In this document: one piece after another, positions 35,601-46,600 of the stretch
How positions within the stretch are numbered: position 1 is the stretch's first letter
Layout of the letters: each line of letters begins with the position of its first letter
DNA from: Caballeronia arvi
Lineage (GTDB): Bacteria; Pseudomonadota; Gammaproteobacteria; Burkholderiales; Burkholderiaceae
Direction: 5' to 3'
Assembly: GCF_001544695.2 (NCBI RefSeq)
Contig: NZ_FCOM02000003.1
Coordinates: 287,543-351,542 of the forward strand
Length of the DNA stretch: 64,000 nucleotides
The notes under the pieces: model-generated
What the model saw: only the letters and a program-made list of their open reading frames with translations
What the model was told of the DNA's origin: nothing
Databases searched by the model: none
Made by a program: the position numbers and the translations under genes

Positions 35601-37645
35601 AACGAACCGTGATCGACGATCACGCCTTTCGGCTTGCCGGTCGAGCCCGATGTATAGATCGCATAGGCCGCCTGTCCGGCCGCGACTTCAGGCAATGCGA
35701 TGCGCGATGTTTCGTCATCCGTATAAATCGCATCATCGTCGAGCAGAAGAATGCGCGCATTCGCGGGCAGCGGCAGCGCGTCGAGGCTCGCGCGGTCCGT
35801 CACGATGTGCCCAATCTGCGCGTCATCGAGAATCTGCGCGAGACGTTCCCGCGGATGACTCGGATCGAGCGGCACGAATGCACCGCCCGACTTCAGCGCG
35901 CCGATCAGTCCGACGAGCAGATCGACGGAGCGACCAAGCGCGACGCCCACACGCATTTCCGCGCGCACGCCGGCATCGATGAGACGTTGCGCGATGCGCG
36001 TCGCACGCGCATCGACTTCACTGCGCGTGAATGCGCGCTCCATATCCGCAATTCCGCGCGCGCCGGGATTCGCTTGCGCATGACGCGCGATGCGCTCCTG
36101 CACCGAGACGAACGCCGGCGCATGGACCGGCGCGTTGCGATTCCACGCGTCGAGCTGCATGCGCTCATCGTGCGGTAGCCATTGCAGATCGCCGATGAAG
36201 GTATCCGGCGCATCGAGCGCATTGCGCAACAGTTCGACGAAGCGGCGCGCGAGCCGTTCGATCGCATCGGCTTCGAAGAGATCGAGCGCATAGATGAACG
36301 CGGCGGCGAGCGTTCCGTCCGCGCGTTCTTCGAAGTTCGCGGTCAGATCGAACTTGGCGAAGGGCGTGCCGGAAGGCAGTTCGGTCACGCGCACATCGGC
36401 GAAAGATGGCAATGCACGGCGCGCGCCGTATGCGGCCATTACCTGAAACAACGGATGATGACTCGCGCTGCGCACCACGCCGAGCGCTTCCACCACTTGT
36501 TCGAAGGGCACGTCCTGATGCGACTGCGCATCGACGAGCGCGCGTTGCGCCGAATCGACGAGTGTGGTGAACGGCTGCGTTGCGTCGACGCGCGCGGCGA
36601 GCGTCAGCGTGTTGACGAAAAAGCCGATGAGCCCCGCCGTCTCCGCGCGCTCGCGATTCGCGGCGGGCACGCCGATCTGGATATGCGCTTCGCCCGATGC
36701 ACGCGCAAAGAGCGCATCGAGCGCCGCGAGCAGCACGGCGAATGGCGTTGCACGGCGTGCGTTGGCGAACGTGCGCAGGCGCGCGGCGAGTTGTCCATCG
36801 AGCGTGAAGACGTGACGCGCGCCGCGTGCGCTGCGTTCGCCGGGACGCGCTGCTGCGCCAGGCAACGTCAGCACATCGCGCGACGGATCGAGCCGTGCAC
36901 GCCAGAAATCGAGCTGACGTTCGCGCTCGCCCGCATCGAGCCAGCGGCGCTGCCACAGCGCGTAATCCGCGTACTGGATCGGCAACGGCGCGACGGACAC
37001 CGCCTCGCCTTTCGCATACGCACGATAGAACGATGCGAGTTCCGCCAGCGCGATATCGGCGGACCAGCCATCGGAGACGATGTGATGCGTCGTCAGCGAA
37101 AGCCAGTGCGTACTCGCGTCGAGCTTGATGAGATGGGCGCGCACGAGCGGCGCATGCGCGAGATCGAACGGACGCGATTCATCGGCGAGTGCGAGCGCGG
37201 CGGCACGCGTCTCGCGTTCCGCTAAAGGCATATGCGTGAGATCGACCGATTGCCACGGACAGCGCATCGGTGCATGCACGGTTTGCAGCACGCCGTCCGC
37301 GCTTTCCGCGAACGTCGTGCGCAACGCTTCATGACGCGCGATCAACGCATCGCATGAAAGACGCAGCGCGTTCGCGTCGAGCGCGCCGTCGAGCCGCAGC
37401 CGCTCCGTGATGTGATACGCGGCGGGTTCGTCGATCATGCGCGCATGCAGCCACAGGCGCGTCTGCGCGAACGATGCAGGCACGCTCGTCTCGCATGCGT
37501 CGCCTCGTGCGCGCGGCGGGATCGGCAGCATGCGAAAGTCGATGCCGGCTTCGGCGAGCCGCGCGACGAATACCTTGCGCTGCGCATCGGGCAACTGCGC
37601 AAAGCGCGTCGCGAGCGAAAGCAAGTCGGGTTGAGTGGTGCTCAT
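32690..37645 (-). CDS. orbJ: Siderophore NRPS, last module, C-A-T-C-T (OrbJ/MbaB-like)
   Basis: 1651 residues. The order is condensation (HHIVSDGWS near 188), adenylation (YTSGSTGKPKG near 668), carrier (FELGGHSL near 1067), second condensation (HHIVSDGTS near 1262) and a terminal carrier-like domain (FEAGATSFAVV near 1600). My by-eye adenylation code is D-G-E-Y-T-G-G-I-T, close to that of the first OrbI module, suggesting an N5-hydroxyornithine derivative. There is no thioesterase. In ornibactin the chain ends as a putrescine amide, and the terminal C-T pair is the obvious candidate for that release. The ATG overlaps the orbI stop (ATGA). Confidence 0.92.
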   Translation of the reverse strand: MSTTQPDLLSLATRFAQLPDAQRKVFVARLAEAGIDFRMLPIPPRARGDACETSVPASFAQTRLWLHARMIDEPAAYHITERLRLDGALDANALRLSCDALIARHEALRTTFAESADGVLQTVHAPMRCPWQSVDLTHMPLAERETRAAALALADESRPFDLAHAPLVRAHLIKLDASTHWLSLTTHHIVSDGWSADIALAELASFYRAYAKGEAVSVAPLPIQYADYALWQRRWLDAGERERQLDFWRARLDPSRDVLTLPGAAARPGERSARGARHVFTLDGQLAARLRTFANARRATPFAVLLAALDALFARASGEAHIQIGVPAANRERAETAGLIGFFVNTLTLAARVDATQPFTTLVDSAQRALVDAQSHQDVPFEQVVEALGVVRSASHHPLFQVMAAYGARRALPSFADVRVTELPSGTPFAKFDLTANFEERADGTLAAAFIYALDLFEADAIERLARRFVELLRNALDAPDTFIGDLQWLPHDERMQLDAWNRNAPVHAPAFVSVQERIARHAQANPGARGIADMERAFTRSEVDARATRIAQRLIDAGVRAEMRVGVALGRSVDLLVGLIGALKSGGAFVPLDPSHPRERLAQILDDAQIGHIVTDRASLDALPLPANARILLLDDDAIYTDDETSRIALPEVAAGQAAYAIYTSGSTGKPKGVIVDHGSFARHCVAIAERYGATGNDTFMLFQSVNFDGAHEGWFSQYISGAAVAITADTLWPPALTCRLMNKEGVTMTYVPPGCATQLAEWALVHGAPPTLKSITVGGEATSREAFALMRRAFPNARIVNGYGPTETVITPMLWMFNPGDDPAKLADCAYLPIGTLVGARSAHVLDERLNRLPVGVIGELYLGGEGVGVARGYLDRPALTAERFVPDPYGEPGARLYRTGDLVRRRADGVFDFIGRVDHQVKLRGLRIELGEIEAQLAAHDDVREACAVVRGKGAQAALVAYVELKADARERAALGRAADASELDAHLRRTLPDYMVPAHIVVLDALPRNANSKVDRAVLPEPPKKERIYEVPAAGTEGALAKIWREVLNVERVGRADHFFELGGHSLAAVRVVTRIAETLARDVPVRALFETPVLSQYAKRVLQASACEATSEATQSAFAPDENSVWPLSAAQLGLWFLWRAQPRSAAYNIPVAVRLRGPLDADAMREALAQAAARHPALRTHLIEREGMLPGQRISPMWRFDLSVIDLAGRIDEAKRITDDDALTPFDLAAAKHLWRARLLRIADDDHVLSLVVHHIVSDGTSIDLWLDDIRATYVALQKGASVSERSSHALVLPSSTTGARLAFWRDALQDVPAIALPAPVTGRVDDPQWHASRIAFALDDALVERARALAMECHATLPMLLHAALNAALHRLTGVCDQPVGVLASTRESTGDAARDALGLFINAVVVRTRMSGDDTPATLLATVRDAALAAYAHADVPFADVVAALNVQRPGAGNPLFQVMFNYLRPAAMASRDWAGLSIEGFDGVRHRVVFDLELDVTEYPDGRVSCAFSYASERVDGAFVDALAKRYLATVEQFAHAPHDAFGACESTVDCVAGVTASKPASEETDEARALAAVWSAVFDGQAIAPHDDLFEAGATSFAVVRFVDAARKAGFDIAIQDVFATPHCAGLAATLARRVSLSIDQ

Positions 37646-40600
37646 TGCGTCTCCAGTTCATCGAGCAGGGCGTCGATGGCGCTCGCCGCGTCATGCGCGC
37701 CGCCTGCCGCATTGCGCTGCGTCAGCGCGGCATCGATGACCGCGGCACAACGCGCGAGCGTGCGTTCATCGAAGAGCGTGCGCAGCGGCAGCGTCAGCGA
37801 CCAGTGCAGGTTGGCTTGCGCGTTCGCCTGCGTCGCGAGCAGCGAATGACCGCCAAGCGCGAAGAAATCGTCATCGCGGCCAATGCCTTCGATATGCAGC
37901 ACGCGCTGCCAGATCGCGGCGAGCTCGCGTTCGGTCTCCGTTCGCGGCACTTCGACGATTCGCTGCGTGCGCGCCGGTGCGGGCAACGCGTTGCGGTCGC
38001 ATTTGCCGTTCGGCGTGACGGGCAGCGCATCGAGTGCGATCACGTGCGCGGGCAGCATGTACGAAGGCAGTTGCGAACGCAGCGAATTCAGCACGGCGGC
38101 TTCATCGAACGATTCGGGCGCGGCGCATGCGATGTAGCCGATCAACTGCTCGTCGCGCACGATCACGACGGCATCGCGCACGTTCTGCTCCGCGCGCAGG
38201 AGCGCTTCGATTTCGCCCGGCTCGATGCGCTGTCCGCGCAGCTTCACTTGCGTATCGATGCGGCCGAGATAGTCGAGCGCGCCGTCATCGCGCCGGCGTG
38301 CGAGATCGCCCGTGCGATACAGCCGCGCGCCCGCGACGATCGGATCGGGCACGAAGCGCTCGGCGGTCAGCGCCGCGCGTCCGAGATAGCCGCGCGCGAG
38401 ACCCTCTCCGCCGAGATACAGCTCGCCGATTGCGCCGACAGGAACCGGATGCATCGCTGCATCGAGCACATGCAGTTGCAGGTTCGCGATCGGATGACCG
38501 ATGGGCACTGAACCCGCTTCGATATCGTTCGCGCCGCACGTCCAGTGCGATACGTCGATGGCCGCTTCGGTCGGGCCATATAGGTTGTAGAGACGCGCGT
38601 CCGGCAAGAGCTTCGCGACGCGCGCGACGAGTTCCGGCGCAAGCGCCTCGCCACTCGCGATGATCCGCTCGATGCTCGCACAGCGCTTCGTCTCCTCGAA
38701 CTCATCGATATGCGCGACGAACGCCGCGAGCATCGACGGCACGAAATGCAGCGTGCTCACGCGATGCGCTTCGATTGCACCGACGAGGCGCGCCGGATCG
38801 CGATGATCGCCCGGCGCAGCGATGGCGAGCTTTGCGCCCGTCGCGAGCGGCCACACGAATTCCCACACGGAAACATCGAAGCCGAACGGCGTCTTGTGAA
38901 GCACGACATCGTCATGCGTGAGCCGGTAAGCGTCCTGCATCCACGCGATGCGGTTCGCGAGCGCGCCGTGCGCGTTGCCCGCGCCCTTGGGCTTTCCAGT
39001 CGAGCCGGACGTATAGATGAGATACGCGAGATGCGAATCAGTGACTTCGATCGGAGATTCGAGCGACGCATCGTTCTGCATGAGCGTGCCGATATCGAAC
39101 ACGCGCGCGCGCGATGCGGCCGCTTCGACACGCTCGCGCAGATGCGCTTGCGTCAGCACGACGGTGGGCTTCGCATCGTCGAGCAAATAGGCGATCCGCT
39201 CCGCCGGATAATCCGGGTCGACAGGCAGATACGCCGCGCCCGCCTTCAGCACACCGATCAGCGCGATGACCATGTCGAACGAACGCTCGACGCACAATGC
39301 GACCGCCGTGTCCAGCGCGACGCCCGACGCGACGAGCGCCGCCGCGACGCGATCCGCACTCGCGTTCAACTCCGCATATGTCATGCGATGCAATGCGCCA
39401 TCGCTCGCGGTCATTTCGAGCGCGATGGCATTCGGCGCGTGCTTCGCCATGCGCTCGAATTGCCGATGCAGCGGCGCGCTCTGCACATCGCTCCACGCGT
39501 GCGCCGTCGCGTTGAAATGCGCGTGTTCATCGGCGATGGAGATGGTGCCGAGCGGCGCGTCCGCGTTCGCGGCGAGAGCATCGAGACACGCAGACAATGC
39601 GCGATGCAATGCGATCACACGTGACTCATCGAGACGCGCGGCGTCATATCCATAATCGATGACGATCGATTCGCCCGCCTCCACCACAAGCGTCAACGCG
39701 AAGTCCGTCGCCTCGATATTGCGCAACTCGCGCATCTTCAGCGCGCGCGCGTCGCGGCCGGCCCACGCTTCATCGACGGGATAGTTTTCGAACACGACGA
39801 GCGTATCGAACAATGCGCCGCCCTGTCCCGCCCAGCGCTGAATCTCCGCGAGCGGCGTATGCGCGTGTTCGTTGGCTGCGGCATTATCGGCCTGCAGTTC
39901 GCGCAGCCAGTCGGACGCCGCGCGATGCGGCAACGGCGCAGCAATGACCGGCACCGTGTTGATGAAGAGACCGAGCACGCCGTCGATATCGGTCAGGGCG
40001 TCGGGGCGGCCTGCGACCGTCGCGCCGAACGCGACGCTCGTGCGATGCGTCATGCGCTGCAATGCGAGCGCCCACGCGCCTTGAACGAGCGTGTTGAGCG
40101 TCACGCGAAGACGGCGCGCGGTGTCGGTGAAGCGCGCAGCCGTCGCGGCATCGAATGTGCCACGCCATGCGCGATGATTGCCGAGCGACGGCTGACTGCT
40201 TGCATCGCGTTGCGCGATGCGCGTGGGTTCGTCGATGTGTGCGAGACGGTCGAGCCAGAACGCTTCGTCTGCTTGCGCGTCGCGTTCGGCGAGCCATGCG
40301 ATGAAGTCGCGATAACGCGCTTTCATCGCAGGCGCGGCGAACGGCTGCGTGCGCGGCGGTTCGATGTAATCGCGCAGCACGTCCGCAAACATGTGCGCGG
40401 TGCTCCAGCCATCGAGCAGCAGATGATGACGCGTCCACACGATGCGCCATTCATCGTCGGTCAGGCGAATCAGCGTGACACGCATCAGCGGCGGCGCTGC
40501 GAGATCGAAGCCGCGCGCGCGGTCTTCCGCGAGCCACGTTTCGAACGACGCAAGCGCATCGCGACGATCGCGCCAGTCGAGCACATCGAACGGCATGCGC

Positions 40601-43600
40601 GCCTGGCGATGCACGATCTGCATCGGCGTGGCTTCGTCGGGCGTGAAGCTCGTGCGCAAGATATCGTGACGCGGCACGGCTGCTTCGAATGCCGCACGCA
40701 AGCGTTCCACATCAGACGCGATGAGCGTCGCCGCGAGCTGGTTCACATACGTCGATTGCTCGGGCGCAAAGAGCGAATGGAACAGGATGCCCTGTTGCAT
40801 CGGCGAAAGCGGATAGATATCGACGACGCTGCGCAGATCGACCGTCACGCGATCGAGCGCCGCTTGCGTCAGGCCGCCGTCGCGCGCGAGCGGGAAATCT
40901 CCCGGCGTTGCGCCCGGACCCTTTTGCGCGACACGTTCGGCGCATGCAGCGACGATAGCGGCGAGCGCATTTTCGAAGCGCTGTGCAAGCGCTTCGATGG
41001 TCGCGCGCTCGAATTGCGTCGAGCCGTAGACCCAGTGCAGCTTGAGCGTGCGTTCGCCGTTGTCGTCGACATAGGCGTGAATCGCGAGCGCGTTGCCCAG
41101 CGGTCCCGCAGGATCGCGCTCGCAGCCCGCGCCGCCGAAACGCGGCGTAAAGGCGGCATCGCGCGTATCGTGCGAATCGAACTGACCAAGGTAGTTGAAG
41201 GTCACGCGCGGACGCGGCAACGCTTCGAGCGCGGCGCGTGTTGCTTCGTCGCCGTAATGACGCAGCACGCCGAAGCCCAGACCTTTGTTCGGCACGGCGC
41301 GCAACGTGTCTTTCGTCGCGGCGAGCGTTTCGATGGGCGACGCTTCGGCACGCACGCGCACCGGATAGTGGCTCGTGAGCCAGCCGAGCGTGCGGCTCAC
41401 ATCGATATCGTCGAAGAGCGGTTCACGGCCATGTCCTTCCAGCTCGATTCGGCATGTCTCGCCGATCGCATGCGCAAGCGCCGCGATCAGCACTTCCACC
41501 GTCTGCGTGCGATAAGCGATGTTCGCTTCGGCGAGCGCCGCGCGCGTGAGCGCAGTATCGATCGTCTGTTCGATGACGGCAGCATCGGCGTTCGTTGCTT
41601 TCGCTTGCGGATGATCGAGACGCAAGTCATCGGCCGATGAAACCGTCGACGTCCAGTACTTCGCTTCACCGGCGAACGGCGATTGCGGATCGCGTGCGGC
41701 CTTCGCAAGTCGCGCGGCCCATTGCGCGGCGGTCGCGCCGGTGCGCGTCAGACTCGCGATGCCGCGCGTTTGCGCCGCGCGATACGCGTTCTGCAGATCG
41801 TCGAGGAGAATGCGCCACGAGACGCCATCGACGATCAGGTGATGAATCGCGAGATAGAGCTTCGTGCGCCCGTCCGGCAGCGATGCGGCGAGCGCGCAGG
41901 CGAGCGGCCCGCGTGCAATGTCGAGCGTGCGCTGGATCGCGTCGAACTGCGCGAGCGCATCGCCATCGTCGCTGGCGGCGACGACGGCGAGCGGCAGCGC
42001 TTCGAATGCCTTCGATGCCAACGCCATGCGCCCGCTCTCGAAGCGTTGACGGAAGATCTCGTGATGCGTGAGCAACGCATCGAACGCACGCGCGAAGGCG
42101 TCGAGATCGAACGATGCGTCCACGTCGAATTCGATCGACTGGTTCCAGTGGCCACGCTCGGGAATATCGAGCGCGAAGAAGCGCAATTGCGCGGGCGTGA
42201 GCGTCGCGGCTTCGTCAGCCTGCTTCGTGGCGATGACCGGCGCTTTCGCATCGATTGCCTTCGCGACGAGCGCGAGTTGCGCGACCGTCGCGTTGTCGAA
42301 AATCTGCTTCGGCGTCGCGCGCAGACCGCGTTTTCGCAGACGCGCGATCACTTGCAGCACGAGAATCGAATCGCCGCCGAGTTCGAAGAAGTTATCGTCG
42401 CGGCCGACGTACTTCGCCTTCAACACGTCCTTCCATACGGATGCGATCGCTTCTTCGGTCTCGCCTCGGGGTGCATCGCTCGTCGCACTCGATTCGGCCG
42501 GCTTCATCGCGATGTCGCGCAACGCGGCGCGATCGATTTTGCCGTTCGCCGTCACGGGAAACGCATCGAGCACGACGATCGACGCAGGCACCATGTAGTC
42601 GGGCAAGCGCGCTGCGAGCGCATCGCGCAGCAGGATTTCGTCTTTGACAGAGCCAGTCACGAAGGTCGCGAGTTGCAACCGGCCGTCACGATCGACAGCC
42701 AATGTCTCGGCTTGCGCGACGCCTTCCATCGCACGCAGCGCAGCGCTTACTTCGCCCGGCTCGACGCGATAGCCGCGAATCTTCACCTGATCGTCGAGAC
42801 GACCGAGAAACGCGATACGTCCATTGGCCAGCAGACGCACACGATCTCCCGTGCGATAAAGCCGCTCGCCATGTGCGAACGGATGCGGCACGAAACGTTC
42901 CGCCGTCGCGTCCGCGCGTCCGAGATAACCGCGCGCAACGCCCGGCCCGCCGAGATGCAGCTCGCCGATGCCGCCCGGCGGCACGCATGCGCCGAATGCA
43001 TCGAACACGTAAGCCTGAGCGTTCGGCAACGGAAGTCCGAGCGGTGCGCCGCGTGCATTGCGTTCATCGTTGGCGAACGCGGATGCCTCGCACGCGATCG
43101 CGCCGACCGTCGCTTCCGTCGGCCCATAGTGATTGATGACACGGCACGCGGGTTTCAACGCCTTCACGCGATCGACGAGCGCCCACGGCAACGATTCGCC
43201 GCCCGTCACGAGCGCATGCGCAGGCAACACGTCGGCGGGATGCTGCGCTTCGAGCAACGCATGCAGATGACTCGGCACGATCTTCAATACGCCCACTTCG
43301 CGCGCACGCATTTCAGCGGCGAAGCGGTCCGGATCGAACGCGCATCGGGCGGGCAACAAATGCAGCGTGCGGCCCGAGCACAGCGCGCCGAAGAGCGTCG
43401 TGTGACCGAGATCGGCGGCGACGGTCGACACCATCGCCATCGATGCGCCGGGTGCGAATGCGAGTTCATCGAGCATGCCTTGCACGTAGTCGGCGAGCGC
43501 GCGATGCGGCACGGCGACGCCCTTCGGCGTGCCGGTCGAACCCGACGTGAAGATGACATAAGCGGTCTGTTCCGGCGCGGGCTGCACGCGCTGCATGGCG

Positions 43601-46600
43601 GCGTTCGCGAGCGATGCATCGTGCGCGAGCGTATCGGCATCGAGCAGTTGCGCCTGGGCGAGTGCGCGAGGCGCGTTGTCGTCCTTCGTCGCGATGAGTG
43701 CGAGACGCGCGCTGCATGCTTTGATTGCCGCGTCGAGTCGTGCTTGAGGCATCGCGGGATCGAGCGGCACCGCATACGCGCCCGACTTCATCGCGCCGAT
43801 CAATGCGACGACGAAACGCGCCGAGCGTTCGATACATACCGCGACCGCATGCTCGGCCTGCGCGCCCTTCTGACGCAACGCGAGCGCGATGCGGTTCGAC
43901 GCATCGTCGAGTTCGGCGAACGTGATGTGCGTGTGCGCGTCCGCAAGCGCGATGCGATGCGGCGTCGCGCTGGCATGATGCGCGATCAGCGCTAGGATGT
44001 CGTGAGCATCGAAGGCGAGCGCGCGGCCTTGTCTCGATGCACTTTGCGTCGTGCAATCGAGCGATGCGATCGCACGTGAAGGATCGCGCACCGCGTCCGC
44101 GACGAGCGTCGCGAAGCTCGCGAGCCAGGCATGTGCGGTGGCTTCGTCGATGCAATCGCGCGCATAGGCCGCGACCAGTTCGATGCCGCGCGCATCGTCC
44201 GTGAAATCGAGCGCGAAATCGAAGCGCGCGGCGAGATCGGGACCGGGCGACGCAATCGCTGAAGCCCCCGGCAAAGTCGCCTTCAGTTCGGCATCGAACT
44301 GTTGGGCGAACTTCACGCGCAGCCATTCTTCGCCGCGCGCGACGGGCGGTTTCACTGCATCGAGCACGCGATCGAAAGGCACGTCCTGATGCGCGAATGC
44401 GTCGAGCGCATGACTGCGCACATCATCGATCAACGTGGAAAACGATCGACGCGAATCGACTCGCGCGCGCAACGCCAGCGTGTTCAGGCACAAGCCGATG
44501 AGCCGCTCCGTTTCGGGCCGCTGCCGATGCGCCGCCGGCGCGGCTACAACGAAATCGTTTGCGCCGGTGAGCCGATGAAGCCACGCATCGAACGCAGCGA
44601 GCAGCACGACGAACGCGGACGCGTGCGTATTACGCGCGAGTTCGCGCAGCGCATTCGATGTATCGGCGGAGAGCCGCAGCGATACGCGTCCACCGCGATG
44701 ATCGCGCACGGCAGGACGCGCGCGGTCGCAAGGAAGCGCGAGCGCTTCGGGCGCGGCATCGAGCGCTTCACGCCAATAGCCGAGTTGACGTTCGCCCTCT
44801 TCACCCGCGATGAGATCGCGCTGCCACTGCGCGTAATCCGCATACTGGACCGGCAACGCGGGCAACGACGGTTCATCGCCTTGCGCATAAGCCGAATACG
44901 CATGCGCGAGTTCATCGAAGACGATGCGCGAGCTGTAGCCATCGGTGATCGCGTGATGCGCCGTCAGCATCAGGCGATGCGATTGATCATCGAACGATAT
45001 GAGCGCGGCACGCAATAGCGGACCGTTCGACAGATCGAACGCAGCGCTTGCGTGTGCCTCGGCCGATGCATCGGGACGCGCACGCTCGATCGTCACCGGC
45101 AAGGACGCGTGAATGCGCTGCATGACGATGCCATCGTCGTTCTCGACGAGCGTCGTGCGCCACGCCTCGTGACGCTCGATCACGTGATCGAGCGCGCGTT
45201 GCATTGCATCTGCGTCGAGCTTGCCGGTGATATTCCAATGACCGGCGATGTGATACGCCGAGCCCGCATCGCGCGTCTGCGCGAGCACCCAGAACCGTTG
45301 CTGCGCGAACGATGCGGGTCTGTCGATGAAGGACGCGTTCGTCGACGCCGTGCGTCTCACGATCGACATGCCGCTTGCTTCCTTATCGCTCGCATCGATC
45401 AGCGTCGCCAATGCTTCCAGCGATGGATCGTCGAAGATCGCATCGAGACGCAGATTCACACGCCAGTCGATGCGAATGGCCGCCTGCAACTGCATCGCCG
45501 CGAGCGAATCGCCACCGCGCGCGAAGAAGCGGTCGGCGCGGCCAACAGGTGCAGCATCGTCGAGAATGCGCTGCCAGGTCTGCGCGAGACGGCGCTCGGT
45601 ATCGGTCGCGGGCTCGATGAAATCCGCGTTGCGCTGTGCCGATGCGACAGCTACTTGCGCTTTCAGCGCATCGCGGTCGAGCTTGCCGTTCAACGTATAG
45701 GGCAGCCGCGCGAGGCGCACGTAACGATGCGGCTGCCACGCTGCCGGCAAATGCTCCGCGAGATAAGTTTTCAGCGCGGCATCGTTCGTGTTCTCGTGGG
45801 CGGTCACGAGACAGGCGGTTAGTTGCGTGCGGCCATCCGTCGAATCGGCGAGCACGGCTGCATCGCGAATCGATCGATGCGCACGCAGGCACGCCGCGAT
45901 TTCCGCGGGCTCTACGCGCACGCCGCGAATCTGCACCTGATCGTCGATGCGGCCGAGATAGTCGTATGCGCCATCGGCACGTTCACGCGCGAGATCGCCT
46001 GTGCGATAGATGCGCGCGCCCGGCTCGCCCGATGGATCGGGCACGAATCGTTCGGCGGTCAATGCCGCGCGTCCGTGATAACCACGCGCGATGCACGCGC
46101 CTCCGAGCAACAATTCGCCTTCGTCGATACGCGCGACACGCGGACCGATCACGCGTCCGATGGGCAGCGACGCGTATGCATCGGCATCGGCGAGATCGGG
46201 CGTGACATGCGGCTCTACCGGCCACAGCATCGGCGAGATGACGGCTTCAGTCGGACCGTAGCCATTGATGAGACGCTGCGACATGAACACGCGACGCACG
46301 CGTGCGAACGCTTCGCGCGAGAGCGCCTCGCCGCCGAACGCGAGCACGCGCAGCGATGCGGGCACGCCCTTGCGCTCCGCGACAGCCGCGAACTCGCGCA
46401 GATAAGCAGGCGGAAACGCGGCCACGTTCACGCGCTCGCATTCGATCAGCGCATGCGCCGCTTCGGGCGCGAACGGCGGCGGCGCGGTGATGACGATGCG
46501 CGCGCCCACCGCGAGCGGCGCGAGCCAGGATTCGTGCGCGGCATCGAAATTGACCGATGCGAAGTGCAGAAGACTATCGCCTTCACCGATGCCGAGTGCC

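Noticed and set aside
34103..36178. Long plus-strand frames antisense to orbJ and orbI (also 39859-41640, 41683-43995, 45823-47199)
   Set aside because: Arg/His/Asp-rich shadow translations of GC-rich codons opposite clear NRPS domains; no domain similarity or start signals.
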